From Arthrobacter sp. EpRS71 (GTDB lineage Bacteria > Actinomycetota > Actinomycetes > Actinomycetales > Micrococcaceae), in the NCBI RefSeq assembly GCF_001512285.1, contig NZ_LNUV01000004.1:310001-374000 (forward strand): a stretch of DNA of 64,000 nt, given 5' to 3'. Below the pieces are notes generated by a model, which was given only the letters and a program-made list of their open reading frames with translations, did not search any database and was not told the DNA's origin. A program made the position numbers and the translations under genes. Positions 7,346 to 17,886 of the stretch are shown here, one piece after another (position 1 is the first letter of the stretch; the number at the start of each line of letters is the position of its first letter).

Positions 7346-9967
7346 CTAGGACGCAGGCGTTTCCTCGGCGGGAGCCAGGACAACGTTGCTGACGGTCAGT
7401 TCACCCTCGCCGGATTGGAGCGTGATTTCCTGAGCGTTCGCGGCTGCCTTCAAGTCACCAAGACCGGCCTTCAGCTGGGCTACCAGTACCTCGGATGCCG
7501 TGATTGCAGCTGAGAGAACCTCGGTCCGCTGCTTAACTTTGGCCTCGGACTTGGCCTTGCGGATACCGCTGAGTGCTACACCCACGGTGCCGAGCATGGT
7601 GGTATCGCCATCGGTGATCTCCAAGGCTGCCGGCCACTCTGCGCGGTGAACTGATCCTGAGCGCCACCAGCCCCAGACCTCTTCAGTTGCGAAGGGCAGG
7701 AACGGAGCAAAGAGGCGCAGCAGGGAGTCAAGCGTTGTGGCCAAGGCGGCCAGGACCGATGCCTGCTCGGTGTCGCCTGCGGCACCGTAGGCGCGGTCCT
7801 TGATGAGCTCCACGTAGTCGTCCGTGAACTGCCAGAAGAAGGACTCGGTGATCTGGAGTGCACGGGCGTAGTCGTAGTTCTCGAATGCCTTGGTGGACTG
7901 GGCAACGACATCGGACAGTTGCGCGAGCAGCGCACGGTCCAACGGGTTGGTCAGCACCGAGAGGTCGCTGGACACCACAGAGTTCTCAGTAGCGCCGAGG
8001 TTCAGTACGAACTTCGATGCGTTCAGCAGCTTGATGGCCAGGCGGCGCCCGATCTTCATCTGGGCGATTTCGTAGGCCGTGTCGGCACCGAGCTTGGCCG
8101 AAGCCGCCCAATAGCGGACGGCATCCGAGCCGTACTCATTCAGCACATCAGTGGGCACCACAACGTTGCCCTTGGATTTGGACATCTTCTTGCGGTCCGG
8201 GTCAAGGATCCAACCGGAGATTGCTGCGTGCTTCCACGGGGCGCTCTTCTGCAGGGCATCGGCACGTACGGCCGAGGAGAACAGCCAGGTACGGATGATG
8301 TCGTGACCCTGTGGGCGGAGGTCGAAGGGGTAGACCTTGGCGAACAGGTCCTCGTCGCGGCTCCAGCCACCCACAATCTGCGGGGTCAGGGAGGACGTTG
8401 CCCACGTGTCCAACACGTCGGCGTCGCCGGTGAAGCCGTTGGCCTGATCGCGCTGCGACTCCTCAAAGCCGGGAGCAGCGTCCGCGGCGGGGTCCACCGG
8501 CAGCATCTTGTCTGACGGAAGAATCGGGTTGTCGTAGTCCGGGTTTCCCTGGGCATCCAAGGGATACCAGACGGGAATCGGCACACCGAAGAAGCGCTGG
8601 CGGGATACGAGCCAGTCACCGTTAAGGCCCGCGATCCAGTTTTCGTAGCGGGAACGCATGAAGGCCGGGTGGAAAGTGATCTCTTGGCCTCGGCCGATGA
8701 GGCGTTCGCGGCGTTCCTCGTCGCGGCCACCGTTGCGGATGTACCACTGACGGGACGTGACAACCTCAAGGGGCTTGTCGCCCTTTTCGAAGAAGTTCAC
8801 CGGGTGGGTGATCTTCTTCGGTTCACCGTCCAGCAGCTCGGCTGCCTTGAGCAGTTCAACCACGGCTTCCTTGGCGGAGAAAGCAGTCTTGCCGGCGATC
8901 GCTGCGTAGGCTTCCTTGCCGGCCTCGGTGGTGATCCACTCGGGGGCTTCGGCAATGATGCGGCCGTCGCGGCCCATAATGGCGCGGGTAGGCAGCTGCA
9001 GTTCACGCCACCAGGTGACGTCGGTCAGGTCACCGAACGTACACACCATGGCGATGCCCGAGCCCTTGTCCGCCTTGGCGAGCGGGTGGGCCTTGACCTC
9101 GAGCTCCACATCGAACAGGGGGGACTTGACGGTCTTGCCGAACAGCGGCTGGTATCGCTCGTCGTCGGGGTTTGCCACCAGAGCCGCGCACGCCGCGAGC
9201 AGTTCCGGGCGGGTGGTTTCGATGAAGATCTTTTCGCCGTCTTCGGTGAAGAACGGGTAGCGGTAGTAGGCGCCTGCAACTTCGCGGTCCTCAAGCTCGG
9301 CCTGCGCCACCGCGGTGCGGAACGTCACATCCCACAGTGTGGGGGCTTCGGCCATGTAGGCGTCACCGGCGGACAGGTTGGCCAGGAAGGCGCGCTGGGA
9401 CACGGCACGGGAGGTGTCGTCAATGGTGCGGTATGTCAGATCCCAGTCCACCGAAAGGCCGAGGGTCTGGAACAGGTTCTCGAAGACTTTCTCGTCCTCA
9501 ACGGCGAGTTCCTCGCACAGTTCGATGAAGTTCTGGCGCGATACGACGTCGAAATCGCGTTGGTTCTTGGCCGGCTGTGCCGGGGGCGTGTAGTCAGCTT
9601 TGTAAGGAATGGCGGGATCGCAACGGACGCCGTAGTAGTTCTGGACGCGGCGCTCGGTAGGCAAACCGTTGTCGTCCCAACCCATGGGGTAGAAGACGTT
9701 CTTGCCGGTCATACGCATGTAGCGCGCCTGGACGTCCGTCTGGGTGAAGGAGAACATGTGGCCCACGTGGAGCGAGCCGGATGCCGTGGGCGGGGGAGTG
9801 TCGATCGAGTAGACCTGCTCCCGGGTGGTGTCCGGGTTGAACTTGTAGGTTCCTTCTTCAAGCCAGCGCTGCGTCAAGGCAGCCTCAAGGCCTTCAAGGG
9901 CCGGCTTGTCGGGAACATTAATGGGGGCGGTGGCGGGCGTGTCTGTACCCTGCGTTGATTCAGCCAT
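7346..9967 (-). CDS. valS: Valine--tRNA ligase
   Basis: Class I aminoacyl-tRNA synthetase that charges tRNA-Val. The HIGH motif appears as HVGH near residue 67 (ASGSLHVGHMF) and KMSKS near residue 600 (DRKKMSKSKGN). The CP1 editing domain contains the ETTRPELLAACAALV signature. The length, 873 residues, and the sequence around HIGH (MGWDDNGLPTERRVQNYYG) resemble the archaeal-like ValRS branch present in some actinobacteria. The start ATG gives MAESTQGTDTP. In many relatives valS adjoins folC; here an SDR gene, an EEP gene and ileS lie between them. Confidence 0.97.
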   Translation of the reverse strand: MAESTQGTDTPATAPINVPDKPALEGLEAALTQRWLEEGTYKFNPDTTREQVYSIDTPPPTASGSLHVGHMFSFTQTDVQARYMRMTGKNVFYPMGWDDNGLPTERRVQNYYGVRCDPAIPYKADYTPPAQPAKNQRDFDVVSRQNFIELCEELAVEDEKVFENLFQTLGLSVDWDLTYRTIDDTSRAVSQRAFLANLSAGDAYMAEAPTLWDVTFRTAVAQAELEDREVAGAYYRYPFFTEDGEKIFIETTRPELLAACAALVANPDDERYQPLFGKTVKSPLFDVELEVKAHPLAKADKGSGIAMVCTFGDLTDVTWWRELQLPTRAIMGRDGRIIAEAPEWITTEAGKEAYAAIAGKTAFSAKEAVVELLKAAELLDGEPKKITHPVNFFEKGDKPLEVVTSRQWYIRNGGRDEERRERLIGRGQEITFHPAFMRSRYENWIAGLNGDWLVSRQRFFGVPIPVWYPLDAQGNPDYDNPILPSDKMLPVDPAADAAPGFEESQRDQANGFTGDADVLDTWATSSLTPQIVGGWSRDEDLFAKVYPFDLRPQGHDIIRTWLFSSAVRADALQKSAPWKHAAISGWILDPDRKKMSKSKGNVVVPTDVLNEYGSDAVRYWAASAKLGADTAYEIAQMKIGRRLAIKLLNASKFVLNLGATENSVVSSDLSVLTNPLDRALLAQLSDVVAQSTKAFENYDYARALQITESFFWQFTDDYVELIKDRAYGAAGDTEQASVLAALATTLDSLLRLFAPFLPFATEEVWGWWRSGSVHRAEWPAALEITDGDTTMLGTVGVALSGIRKAKSEAKVKQRTEVLSAAITASEVLVAQLKAGLGDLKAAANAQEITLQSGEGELTVSNVVLAPAEETPAS

Positions 9968-10039
9968 GGACCAATTGTTTCATGGCCTGGCGTTACAGCC
10001 TGCCGCGGTAGGGACAGGCACCCCGGATATGGTGGTGGC

Positions 10040-10831
10040 ATGACTTTGGCAGCGCACAGCACCCCTTCAGGACAGAATTCAGGACAGAACAAGACGGCCG
10101 TTGTGACCGGGGCCAGCACAGGCATCGGCGAGGCCACCGTCAGGGCTTTGGTCTCCGCCGGATGGAAAGTTTTCGCCGTAGCGCGCCGGGCTGACAGGCT
10201 GGGGGCCCTGGGCGCCGAAACCGGCGCAGTGCCGTTCCCCGCGGACATCACCAACGACGACGACGTTGCCGCCTTGCTCGCGGCCGTCACCAAAGCCGGA
10301 GGTGCTGACACCCTCATCAACATCGCTGGCGGTGCTCGGGGCGCAGACACCATCGGGAATGCCGACACGGAGGACTGGGACTGGATGTACCAGGTGAACG
10401 TTCTGGGCACCATGAAGATCACCCGTGCCTTCCTGCCCATGCTCCGGGAGAACGGTGAAGGCACCGTCCTGAACCTCACGTCGACGGCCGGACTGTCTGC
10501 CTACGAGGGAGGTGCCGGCTACAACGCAGCAAAGTTTGCCCAGCACGCCATGACCAATGCCTTGCGCCTGGAAGAGGTGGGGAACAACGTCCGGGTGATC
10601 GAGGTGGCTCCGGGCTTGGTTTATACCGAGGAATTCGCCCTGAACCGCTTGGGTGACAAGGAAGCAGCCGCCAAGGTCTACGCCGGTGTTGAGAAGCCCC
10701 TGACCGCCGGGGATGTGGCAGACGTGGTCAAGTACGCCGTGTCACTGCCGCATCACGTCAACCTCGACCAGATTGTTGTCCGCCCGGTTGCGCAGGCCGC
10801 CAATCACAAGCTGGTCCGCAAAGAAGGCTAA
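10040..10831 (+). CDS. SDR-family NAD(P)-dependent oxidoreductase
   Basis: Classical short-chain dehydrogenase, 263 residues. The Rossmann nucleotide-binding motif TGASTGIGEA lies near residue 22, NIAGG replaces the usual NNAG, and the active site has Ser in LTSTAG with YNAAK (Tyr-x3-Lys). The substrate cannot be read from the sequence. It is divergent from valS across a 72-base gap and has no obvious operon partner. Confidence 0.88.
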   Translation: MTLAAHSTPSGQNSGQNKTAVVTGASTGIGEATVRALVSAGWKVFAVARRADRLGALGAETGAVPFPADITNDDDVAALLAAVTKAGGADTLINIAGGARGADTIGNADTEDWDWMYQVNVLGTMKITRAFLPMLRENGEGTVLNLTSTAGLSAYEGGAGYNAAKFAQHAMTNALRLEEVGNNVRVIEVAPGLVYTEEFALNRLGDKEAAAKVYAGVEKPLTAGDVADVVKYAVSLPHHVNLDQIVVRPVAQAANHKLVRKEG

Positions 10832-10840
10832 AGCTGTTGC

Positions 10841-10884
10841 CACGCCGCTAAACCGTTGCTGGCCAGCCACGGTTTAGCGGCGTG
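10841..10884. terminator. Convergent-gene hairpin terminator
   Basis: Perfect 15-bp stem CACGCCGCTAAACCG / CGGTTTAGCGGCGTG with a 14-base loop between the converging SDR and EEP genes. It has no U tract on either strand, as is common for high-GC bacteria. Confidence 0.6.
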
Positions 10885-10892
10885 CCGACGCG

Positions 10893-11936
10893 TTAACCGG
10901 CGGGAACGAGCAGCCGGGCCATGATGGCCGCATGATCGCTGCCGGGAATCCGGTGGACCGAGTAGTCGCTGTTGCCGATCAGTGGGGATGTCACCATGTG
11001 GTCAATCACGATCCCGGGCAGCGGCAGACCCTCCATGGGCCATGTGGGGGAGAACCGTCCACTGGAGGCCGTCCCCACATCCACGAGCTTCCTGCCTTCC
11101 TGACCTGCCGGGGCCGCATCCAGCACTTCCCTGAACTCGGAGTGATCGTACGTGGCGTTGTAATCACCCATCAGCAACTGACTCCCAGGGCGGGATGCTT
11201 GGCGGGCCACTTTCTCCAAGTCGCTGCGCCACTGACCGATCCGCTCATCCACGGGCGGGAGGGCATGGACATTGGTGAGGTTCAAGGTGGCCGTTGAACC
11301 GGCCCCCGCATCCGTGATGAGTACCCGCGTCACATCCATCCGGAAAGGGGTGTCAGGCAGAAGTCCCACGGCCTCCAGCGGGAACACCGAATACACGGCG
11401 CCACCGGACGCGTCGTCGCTGGGCTCGCTGAGCCGGTTGGGCAGCAACTGACCCAAGCCCGCAGACTCCAGGCGATCCTCAAGTCCCTGGGTATGTTCCT
11501 GAATGGCCAAGAGCTGTATTCCGTTGGCCCGGACCAACGTCACCACCGCTGCGGCGTCCGCTTCCCCGTATTCAGAGTTCAGGCTCATCACTTTCACGGG
11601 GACGGATGCAGTCCCTGCGGGCAGCTCCTGCTCCTTTCCGGCGTCCAGCGGAAAAAGCCAAAACAATTGAAGAGCCAGCAGGGCAGCGGCCGTGATGATG
11701 ACCCACAGGCGGCGTCCCGCGACGGCGAGGACCAACGCGACGAGTGCGGGAAGCACCAGCCAAGGTGTGAAGGACAACAGTTGCACCACGATCAGGGGCC
11801 ATTCCACAGGGATCCCCCGGAACATTGATACCCCCGCCACAGGCAGCGCAATCAGCAAAGCCACCACAGACCATGCCACGGAAGGAGTGCGTCGGGCCGG
11901 GCCGGTGCTCGAAAGGGTGGCGGAGGGTTGCGTCAT
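10893..11936 (-). CDS. Endonuclease/exonuclease/phosphatase-family membrane protein
   Basis: The N-terminal ~110 residues hold three hydrophobic segments (WSVVALLIALPVAGV, LSFTPWLVLPALVALVLAV, LWVIITAAALLALQLFWLF), followed by an extracytoplasmic EEP (Mg-dependent phosphodiesterase) domain. EEP signatures are VMSLN, LLAIQEH, MGDYNAT and GSDHAAI near the C terminus. Relatives act on nucleic acids, phospholipids or phosphoinositides, and the substrate here is unknown. The ATG giving MTQPSATL is preferred to one ten codons upstream because the latter lacks a ribosome site. The protein has 347 residues. Confidence 0.85.
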   Translation of the reverse strand: MTQPSATLSSTGPARRTPSVAWSVVALLIALPVAGVSMFRGIPVEWPLIVVQLLSFTPWLVLPALVALVLAVAGRRLWVIITAAALLALQLFWLFPLDAGKEQELPAGTASVPVKVMSLNSEYGEADAAAVVTLVRANGIQLLAIQEHTQGLEDRLESAGLGQLLPNRLSEPSDDASGGAVYSVFPLEAVGLLPDTPFRMDVTRVLITDAGAGSTATLNLTNVHALPPVDERIGQWRSDLEKVARQASRPGSQLLMGDYNATYDHSEFREVLDAAPAGQEGRKLVDVGTASSGRFSPTWPMEGLPLPGIVIDHMVTSPLIGNSDYSVHRIPGSDHAAIMARLLVPAG

Positions 11937-12019
11937 GGCCTCGAGTCTATGCACCGCCGCACGCACCGCACTCCATCTACGGGATGAACCTCGGGTAGAG
12001 CAGGCGTCCCACTGCCGCT

Positions 12020-12262
12020 AGACTTGTAGGACCAGCTTTGACCCGGCCATCACCGGTGAGCTTCCGGAAGAACAGCACCAACCATCAGCAAGGTGGCAGG
12101 GGCCCAGTAGAACCGGACGGGTAAGCCCGTCACAGCAGTAATGAGAGGCCGGGATCCCGTATCCCGGTAAGTGAGGTGGTACCGCGGTACCTGCGCAGCC
12201 GACAGGCAGCACAGAAGCCGTCCTCGCATCCTGACAGTCAACCAGCTATCACAGGATATGAG
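12020..12262 (+). promoter_or_regulatory. Translational T-box riboswitch (Ile) of ileS
   Basis: The leader contains the conserved T-box sequence AGGTGGTACCGCGG (12174-12187), which pairs with the free CCA end of uncharged tRNA. A short stem I near 12035-12075 carries ATC at 12049-12051 as the likely isoleucine specifier. Downstream, ATCCTG (12228-12233) pairs with CAGGAT (12252-12257) just before the ATG, extended by CTC/GAG across a small internal loop (12223-12225 with 12260-12262). This sequestrator hides the Shine-Dalgarno, and no terminator with a U tract is present, so control is translational, as in known actinobacterial ileS T-boxes. Confidence 0.9.
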
Positions 12263-15200
12263 ATGACCCACTACCCCAAGGCCTCAGCGTCTTCTTCCGG
12301 CACGCACGGCGTGTCCGCTTCCGTGAAGTTCCCGGAAATCGAAGAGCGCATCCTCAAATACTGGGATGAAGACGGCACCTTCCAAGCCAGCATCGACCAA
12401 CGTGATGCGGGCAAGGACGGCAGCAACGAGTTCGTCTTTTACGATGGCCCTCCCTTCGCCAACGGCCTCCCGCACTACGGCCACCTGTTGACCGGCTACG
12501 CCAAGGACCTCGTGGGCCGCTACCAGACCCAACGTGGCAAGCGGGTGGAGCGACGCTTCGGCTGGGACACTCATGGACTGCCGGCGGAACTCGAAGCCAT
12601 GAAGCAGCTGGGGATGACCGACAAAACCCAGATCGAAGCCATGGGCATCGACAAATTCAATGACGCCTGCCGCGCCTCCGTGATGAAGTACGCCAACGAG
12701 TGGAAGGCCTACGTCACCCGCCAGGCCCGCTGGGTTGACTTCGAGAACGACTACAAGACCCTCAACGTCGAGTACATGGAATCGGTGCTCTGGGCCTTCA
12801 AGCAGCTGCATGAGAAGGGCCTGACCTACAACGGCTACCGTGTCCTTCCGTATTGCTGGAAGGACGAGACGCCGCTGTCCAACCACGAACTCCGCATGGA
12901 CGACGACGTCTACAAGAACCGCCAGGACCAGACAGTCACGGTCACGTTCCCCATCAAGGCGGGAGACTCCGAACTCTCCACATCGCTGGAAGGCGTGCAG
13001 GCGCTCGCCTGGACCACCACGCCGTGGACGTTGCCCACCAACCTGGCGCTCGCCGTCGGGCCTGAGATCTCCTATGCCGTCCTGCCCGCAGGACCCAGCG
13101 GCGTTAAGGCTGCGTCCGCTGAGGCGCCGGTAACGGGCAGCTTCCTGCTCGCGGCTGACCTGGTGGGGTCCTACGCCAAGGATTTGGGGTACGACGACGC
13201 CGCTGCCGCAGCTGCCGCTGTGGTGTCCACCCACACGGGTGCCGAGCTGGCCGGCTTGGAGTACGAACCGCTGTGGACTGACTTTGCCGATGCCGAGAAA
13301 TACGGCACTGAAAATGCCTGGCGAGTCCTGGTGGCCGATTACGTCACCACCACTGACGGCACCGGAATCGTTCACCAGGCCCCGGCCTACGGTGAGGATG
13401 ACCAGAAGGTCTGTGAAGAAGCGGGCATCCCCGTGGTCCTCTCCGTGGATGAGGGCGCCAAGTTCCTGCCCTTGTTTGCGAATGGTGAACTGGCCTCGAT
13501 CGTGGGCCTTCAGGTCTTCGACGCCAACAAGCCCATCACCCAGGTGCTCCGCGCCGATGGCCGGTTGGTCCGCCAGGCCAGCTACGAGCACAGCTACCCG
13601 CACTGCTGGCGCTGCCGGAACCCGCTGATCTACCGTGCGGTGTCCTCCTGGTACGTGGAGGTCACCAAGTTCAAGGACCGCATGTCTGAGCTCAACCAGG
13701 AGATCAACTGGATCCCGGGCAACGTCAAGGACGGCCAGTTCGGCAAGTGGCTGGACAACGCCCGCGACTGGTCCATCAGCCGTAACCGCTACTGGGGTTC
13801 GCCCATCCCGGTGTGGCAGTCGGACGACCCCGAGTACCCGCGCACGGATGTTTACGGGTCGCTGGCCGAGATGGAAGCCGACTTTGGCCGCCTGCCCGTC
13901 AACAACGAAGGACAGGTGGACCTGCACCGCCCGTTCATCGATGAGCTGACGCGTCCCAACCCGGACGACCCCACAGGCAAGTCCACCATGCGCCGTGTGG
14001 AAGATGTGTTGGATGTCTGGTTCGACTCCGGTTCCATGCCCTACGGACAGGTCCACTACCCGTTCCAGAACGAAGAGTGGTTCGACACCCATAACCCCGC
14101 GGACTTCATCGTGGAGTACATCGGCCAGACCCGTGGCTGGTTCTACATGCTCCACATCCTGTCCACTGCGCTGTTTGACCGGCCGGCGTTCCGCAACGTG
14201 ATCAGCCACGGCATCGTGCTGGGCTCCGATGGGCAGAAGATGTCCAAGAGCCTGCGTAACTACCCGGACGTGTCCGAGGTCCTGGACCGCGACGGTTCCG
14301 ATGCCATGCGCTGGTTCCTCATGTCCAGCCCCATCCTCCGCGGCGGCAATCTGGTGGTCACGGAGCAAGGCATCCGCGACGGCGTCCGTCAGGTCATCCT
14401 GCCGCTGTGGAATGTGTACAGCTTCTTCACGCTCTACACCAACGCCGCTAACGCAGTGGACGGGACAGCTTCCGGCTACGAGGCAAAGCTGCGCTATGAC
14501 GGCTACGCGGACACCCTGGACCAGTACCTCCTGGCCAACACCGGGGACTTGGTCCGCGACGTCACTACCAGCTTGGACAGCTACGACATCTCCGGCGCCT
14601 GCGATGAGCTGCGCAGCTACTTGGACATGCTGACCAACTGGTACGTCCGCCGCAGCCGCCAGCGCTTCTTCGACGAAAACGTTGACGCCTTCGATGCCCT
14701 GTACACAGCCCTCGAAGCGGTGTGCCGTGTCTCTGCTTCCTTGCTGCCTTTGGTCACGGAAGAGATCTGGCGCGGACTGACGGGTGGCCGTTCCGTGCAC
14801 CTGGCGGACTGGCCGGACGCTTCGTTGTTCCCGTCGAACCCTGAACTGGTTGAGGCGATGGACCGGGTCCAGCAGATCTGCTCCACTGGTTCCAGCCTGC
14901 GCAAGGCCGCGAACCTGCGCGTTCGCCTGCCGCTGCAGGAACTTACTGTGGTGGCACCCGGTGCAGATGCGCTGGAAGGCTTTGCCGCCGTCGTCGCTGA
15001 TGAGCTGAACCTTCGCTCGGTCCGTTTGCTCGACGCTGCTACTGCTTCGCCGGAGGAGTTCGGCATCGAGCAGAAGCTTGTGGTGAACGCCCGTGCCGCT
15101 GGACCGCGCCTTGGGAAGAACGTGCAGCAGGCCATCAAGGGCTCAAAGTCCGGCGACTGGTCCGTCAGTGATGCTGGGGTGGTGGTGGCCGGTGGCCTGG

Positions 15201-15571
15201 AACTGGAGCCACAGGAATACACGCTGGAGACGGTGGTGGCAGAAGCGGCCGACGGCGGTGCTGCCGCCAAGAAGGCGGTCGCCGTGCTCCCTGGAGGCGG
15301 ATTCGTGGTCCTGAACACTGAGGTCACTCCGGAACTGGCTGCCGAGGGATTGGCCCGCGATATGGTCCGCGCCATCCAGCAAGCACGCAAGGACGCTGGC
15401 CTGAACGTCAGCGACCGCATCCGTACCACGGTGGAGGCTGCGCAGGACGTCGTCGACGCCCTGGAAGCCAACGCCGAGCTCGTGAAGACCGAAACACTGA
15501 CGTTGGAACTTGAGGCCACAGTGGCTGCCGTCGACGAACCGAAGGTCACTGTCACGAAGGCAGGGGCCTGA
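12263..15571 (+). CDS. ileS: Isoleucine--tRNA ligase
   Basis: Class I synthetase charging tRNA-Ile, 1102 residues. HIGH appears as HYGH ([12 protein letters not shown]) and KMSKS as [11 protein letters not shown]1 editing domain and a C-terminal anticodon-binding region are present. Length and the motif [13 protein letters not shown] place it with the eukaryal-type IleRS found in mycobacteria, a type usually less sensitive to mupirocin. The ATG at 12263 is fixed by the T-box: its ribosome site AGGAT is part of the sequestrator, and upstream in-frame ATGs lie inside the riboswitch. It is followed after 3 bases by folC. Confidence 0.97.
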   Translation: MTHYPKASASSSGTHGVSASVKFPEIEERILKYWDEDGTFQASIDQRDAGKDGSNEFVFYDGPPFANGLPHYGHLLTGYAKDLVGRYQTQRGKRVERRFGWDTHGLPAELEAMKQLGMTDKTQIEAMGIDKFNDACRASVMKYANEWKAYVTRQARWVDFENDYKTLNVEYMESVLWAFKQLHEKGLTYNGYRVLPYCWKDETPLSNHELRMDDDVYKNRQDQTVTVTFPIKAGDSELSTSLEGVQALAWTTTPWTLPTNLALAVGPEISYAVLPAGPSGVKAASAEAPVTGSFLLAADLVGSYAKDLGYDDAAAAAAAVVSTHTGAELAGLEYEPLWTDFADAEKYGTENAWRVLVADYVTTTDGTGIVHQAPAYGEDDQKVCEEAGIPVVLSVDEGAKFLPLFANGELASIVGLQVFDANKPITQVLRADGRLVRQASYEHSYPHCWRCRNPLIYRAVSSWYVEVTKFKDRMSELNQEINWIPGNVKDGQFGKWLDNARDWSISRNRYWGSPIPVWQSDDPEYPRTDVYGSLAEMEADFGRLPVNNEGQVDLHRPFIDELTRPNPDDPTGKSTMRRVEDVLDVWFDSGSMPYGQVHYPFQNEEWFDTHNPADFIVEYIGQTRGWFYMLHILSTALFDRPAFRNVISHGIVLGSDGQKMSKSLRNYPDVSEVLDRDGSDAMRWFLMSSPILRGGNLVVTEQGIRDGVRQVILPLWNVYSFFTLYTNAANAVDGTASGYEAKLRYDGYADTLDQYLLANTGDLVRDVTTSLDSYDISGACDELRSYLDMLTNWYVRRSRQRFFDENVDAFDALYTALEAVCRVSASLLPLVTEEIWRGLTGGRSVHLADWPDASLFPSNPELVEAMDRVQQICSTGSSLRKAANLRVRLPLQELTVVAPGADALEGFAAVVADELNLRSVRLLDAATASPEEFGIEQKLVVNARAAGPRLGKNVQQAIKGSKSGDWSVSDAGVVVAGGLELEPQEYTLETVVAEAADGGAAAKKAVAVLPGGGFVVLNTEVTPELAAEGLARDMVRAIQQARKDAGLNVSDRIRTTVEAAQDVVDALEANAELVKTETLTLELEATVAAVDEPKVTVTKAGA

Positions 15572-15574
15572 ACC

Positions 15575-16936
15575 ATGACTGACGAATTCTCAGTGGAAAG
15601 TGTCTACGCGGAACTCCTGGGCCGCGCTCCGGAAAACAAGATGGAACCGCGCCTTGCTCCGCTGTTCCGCGCCATGGACGTCCTGGGGGAGCCCAACAAG
15701 GCATACCCGATCATCCACATCACGGGCACCAATGGAAAGACGTCCACGGCCCGCATGGTCGAAGCCGGGCTGCGGGCCCACGGGCTCAGTACGGGCCGGT
15801 ACACCAGCCCGCACCTGTCCAAGGTCACCGAGCGCATCAGCATTGACGGTGAGCCGGTTCCTGACGCCACCTTTGTGCGTATCTGGGACGAAATCCGCCC
15901 CTACCTGGAAATCGTGGACAGCGAGCTGGTTGCCGACAACCAGCCACGCTTGACCTACTTTGAGTGCCTGACCATCCTGGGCTTCGCGGTGTTCGCGGAC
16001 CAGCCCGTTGATGTTGCTGTGATGGAAGTTGGCTTGGGTGGCATCACGGACGCCACGAACGTCGGCGACGGACAGGTCTCTGTCATCACGCCGATTTCGC
16101 TGGACCACACGGATCTTCTGGGCGACACCACCGAGGACATCGCTTATGAGAAGGCCGGCATCATCAAGCCGGGCGGCTTCCTGGTAAGTGCTGCCCAGCC
16201 GTTGGATGCTGCGCAGGTCCTGTTGGAGAAGGCCCGCGAAGTAGACGTACCCTTCCGCTTTGAGGGCGTTGAATTCGGTGTGGAGTCCCGCAGCGTCGCC
16301 GTTGGCGGACAGGTTCTGACCATCCAGGGTTTGGCTGGGCGCTACGAAGACCTGCTGCTGCCACTGCATGGCGCCCACCAGGCCGAAAACGCAGCGGTTG
16401 CGGTGGCGGCTTTGGAGGCATTCTTCGGCGGGGGAGAGAAGGAACTCGACGCTGAGGTGCTGAAGGAGGCCTTCGGCACCGTGACCTCGCCCGGCCGGTT
16501 GGAAGTCGTGCGCACTGCCCCCACCGTGGTGGTGGATGCTGCCCACAACCCGGACGGCATCCGCGTATCCGCCGAAGCGATCCAGGAAGCTTTCAGCTTC
16601 AGCAAGCTCGTGGTGGTGGTGGGTGTCCTGCGGGAGAAGGACGCCGAGGAAATCCTGAAAACCCTCAAGGAGTCGCTGGGCGGCCTCGCCGGGGAATTCT
16701 GTTTCACCCAATCCAACTCCGCCCGTGCCGTTCCCGCAGCGGAACTGGCTGAACTCGCCGTCGACCTCGGCTTTGGCGAGGACAACGTTCACATCGCGGA
16801 AAAGCTTGATGATGCCCTTGAATGGGCCGTGGAGCGCGCGGAATCCAACGACGACCTCGCAGGAGGCGTGCTGGTGACCGGCTCCATCACGGTGGTGGCC
16901 GAGGCCCGTATCCTGCTCGGAAAGGCGAGTGCCTAG
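15575..16936 (+). CDS. folC: Bifunctional dihydrofolate synthase/folylpolyglutamate synthase
   Basis: Mur-ligase-like ATPase that adds glutamate to dihydropteroate and to folates. It has the P-loop GTNGKTSTARM near residue 49 and the folate-binding segment SPHLSKVTERI. VMEVGLGGITDATN and VVVDAAHNPDGIR are family signatures. It is 453 residues. The gene is tightly spaced behind ileS and overlaps or abuts the DUF4233 gene, so all four genes to ndk probably form one transcript under T-box influence at its head. Confidence 0.95.
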   Translation: MTDEFSVESVYAELLGRAPENKMEPRLAPLFRAMDVLGEPNKAYPIIHITGTNGKTSTARMVEAGLRAHGLSTGRYTSPHLSKVTERISIDGEPVPDATFVRIWDEIRPYLEIVDSELVADNQPRLTYFECLTILGFAVFADQPVDVAVMEVGLGGITDATNVGDGQVSVITPISLDHTDLLGDTTEDIAYEKAGIIKPGGFLVSAAQPLDAAQVLLEKAREVDVPFRFEGVEFGVESRSVAVGGQVLTIQGLAGRYEDLLLPLHGAHQAENAAVAVAALEAFFGGGEKELDAEVLKEAFGTVTSPGRLEVVRTAPTVVVDAAHNPDGIRVSAEAIQEAFSFSKLVVVVGVLREKDAEEILKTLKESLGGLAGEFCFTQSNSARAVPAAELAELAVDLGFGEDNVHIAEKLDDALEWAVERAESNDDLAGGVLVTGSITVVAEARILLGKASA

Positions 16937-16937
16937 T

Positions 16938-17390
16938 ATGGCGAAAATGACCAAGGCGCAGCGCGAATGGCGGCCCGGCATGCCCAAGAAGCGCCGGTCC
17001 ACGAAGGTGATGTTCGCATCCACCGTGCTCTTGCTCGAAGCGTTCGTCGCCTTCTTCGGCACGCTGGCCGTCTTCGGCCTGAGGCGCGGGGAAGTTGATC
17101 CCGGCATCATCCTGGGGGTGGGTATCGCTCTGACGGTGGTGCTGGTTCTGGCCTGTGCCGTGCTGTCCAAGCCATGGGGCATCGCCCTTGGATGGGGGCT
17201 GCAGCTGGTGCTGATCCTCACAGGCTTCGCCGAGCCCACCATGTTCATCGTCGGGATTCTGTTTGCCATTTGCTGGTGGTACGGGATCAGGGCGGGCATG
17301 AGGATTGACCGTGAGGTGGCACAGCGGGACCGCGAGCAGGCCGAATGGAACGCGGCCCACGGTGACGAAGCTGGCACTCAAACCCCGTAA
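16938..17390 (+). CDS. DUF4233 membrane protein
   Basis: Small protein of 150 residues with a basic N terminus (KKRRSTK) and about four transmembrane helices (VMFASTVLLLEAFVAFF, IILGVGIALTVVLVLACAV, GIALGWGLQLVLIL, MFIVGILFAICWWYGI), ending in a charged cytoplasmic tail. The DUF4233 family is almost always found between folC and ndk in actinobacteria; its function is unknown. An in-frame GTG at 16929 overlapping the folC stop is an alternative start. Confidence 0.88.
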   Translation: MAKMTKAQREWRPGMPKKRRSTKVMFASTVLLLEAFVAFFGTLAVFGLRRGEVDPGIILGVGIALTVVLVLACAVLSKPWGIALGWGLQLVLILTGFAEPTMFIVGILFAICWWYGIRAGMRIDREVAQRDREQAEWNAAHGDEAGTQTP

Positions 17391-17446
17391 ACTGGCTGGG
17401 AAAACCACCGAACGTAAGTCACTGAACACATCACATTGGAGCATCT

Positions 17447-17866
17447 GTGAGCATTGAACGGACCCTTGTCCTGGTCAAGCCTGACGGCGTCGCCCGCAAC
17501 CTGGGCGGAACCATCCTCGCCCGGATCGAAGCCAAGGGCTACACCCTGGCGGAGCTGAAGAAGGTCAACGCGACCCGCGAGCTGCTGGAGCAGCACTACG
17601 AGGAACACGTGGGCAAGCCGTTTTACGAGCCGTTGGTTGAGTTCATGCTCAGCGGACCGGTCATTGCTGCGGTCTTTGAAGGCCACCGCGTGATCGAAGG
17701 CTTCCGTTCGCTGGCCGGAACCACGGATCCGACGACGGCGGCTCCGGGCACCATCCGCGGCGACTTTGGCCGTGACTGGGGTTTGGCAGTTCAGCAGAAC
17801 CTTGTTCACGGCTCTGACTCGGTTGATTCCGCGGAACGTGAAATCAAGATCTGGTTCGAGGGCTAA
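17447..17866 (+). CDS. ndk: Nucleoside-diphosphate kinase
   Basis: Transfers phosphate between nucleoside tri- and diphosphates. The active-site histidine is in NLVHGSDS, and KPDGVARNLGG binds near the nucleotide site; RGDFGRD is conserved. The 139-residue length is normal. The start is GTG, with TTGGAGCATCT upstream. It closes the ileS-folC-DUF4233-ndk cluster before a bidirectional terminator. Confidence 0.97.
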   Translation: MSIERTLVLVKPDGVARNLGGTILARIEAKGYTLAELKKVNATRELLEQHYEEHVGKPFYEPLVEFMLSGPVIAAVFEGHRVIEGFRSLAGTTDPTTAAPGTIRGDFGRDWGLAVQQNLVHGSDSVDSAEREIKIWFEG

Positions 17867-17886
17867 ACAGCCCTACCGAGATAACA

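Noticed and set aside
8669..9958. Plus-strand open frame of about 430 codons inside valS
   Set aside because: Antisense shadow of valS; composition explained by the codon bias of the opposite strand.
12284..14800. Minus-strand open frame of about 840 codons inside ileS
   Set aside because: Antisense shadow of a well-supported essential gene; no domain, no ribosome site.
15590..17377. Minus-strand open frame of about 600 codons opposite folC and DUF4233
   Set aside because: Spans two real genes and the gap between them; no recognisable protein family.
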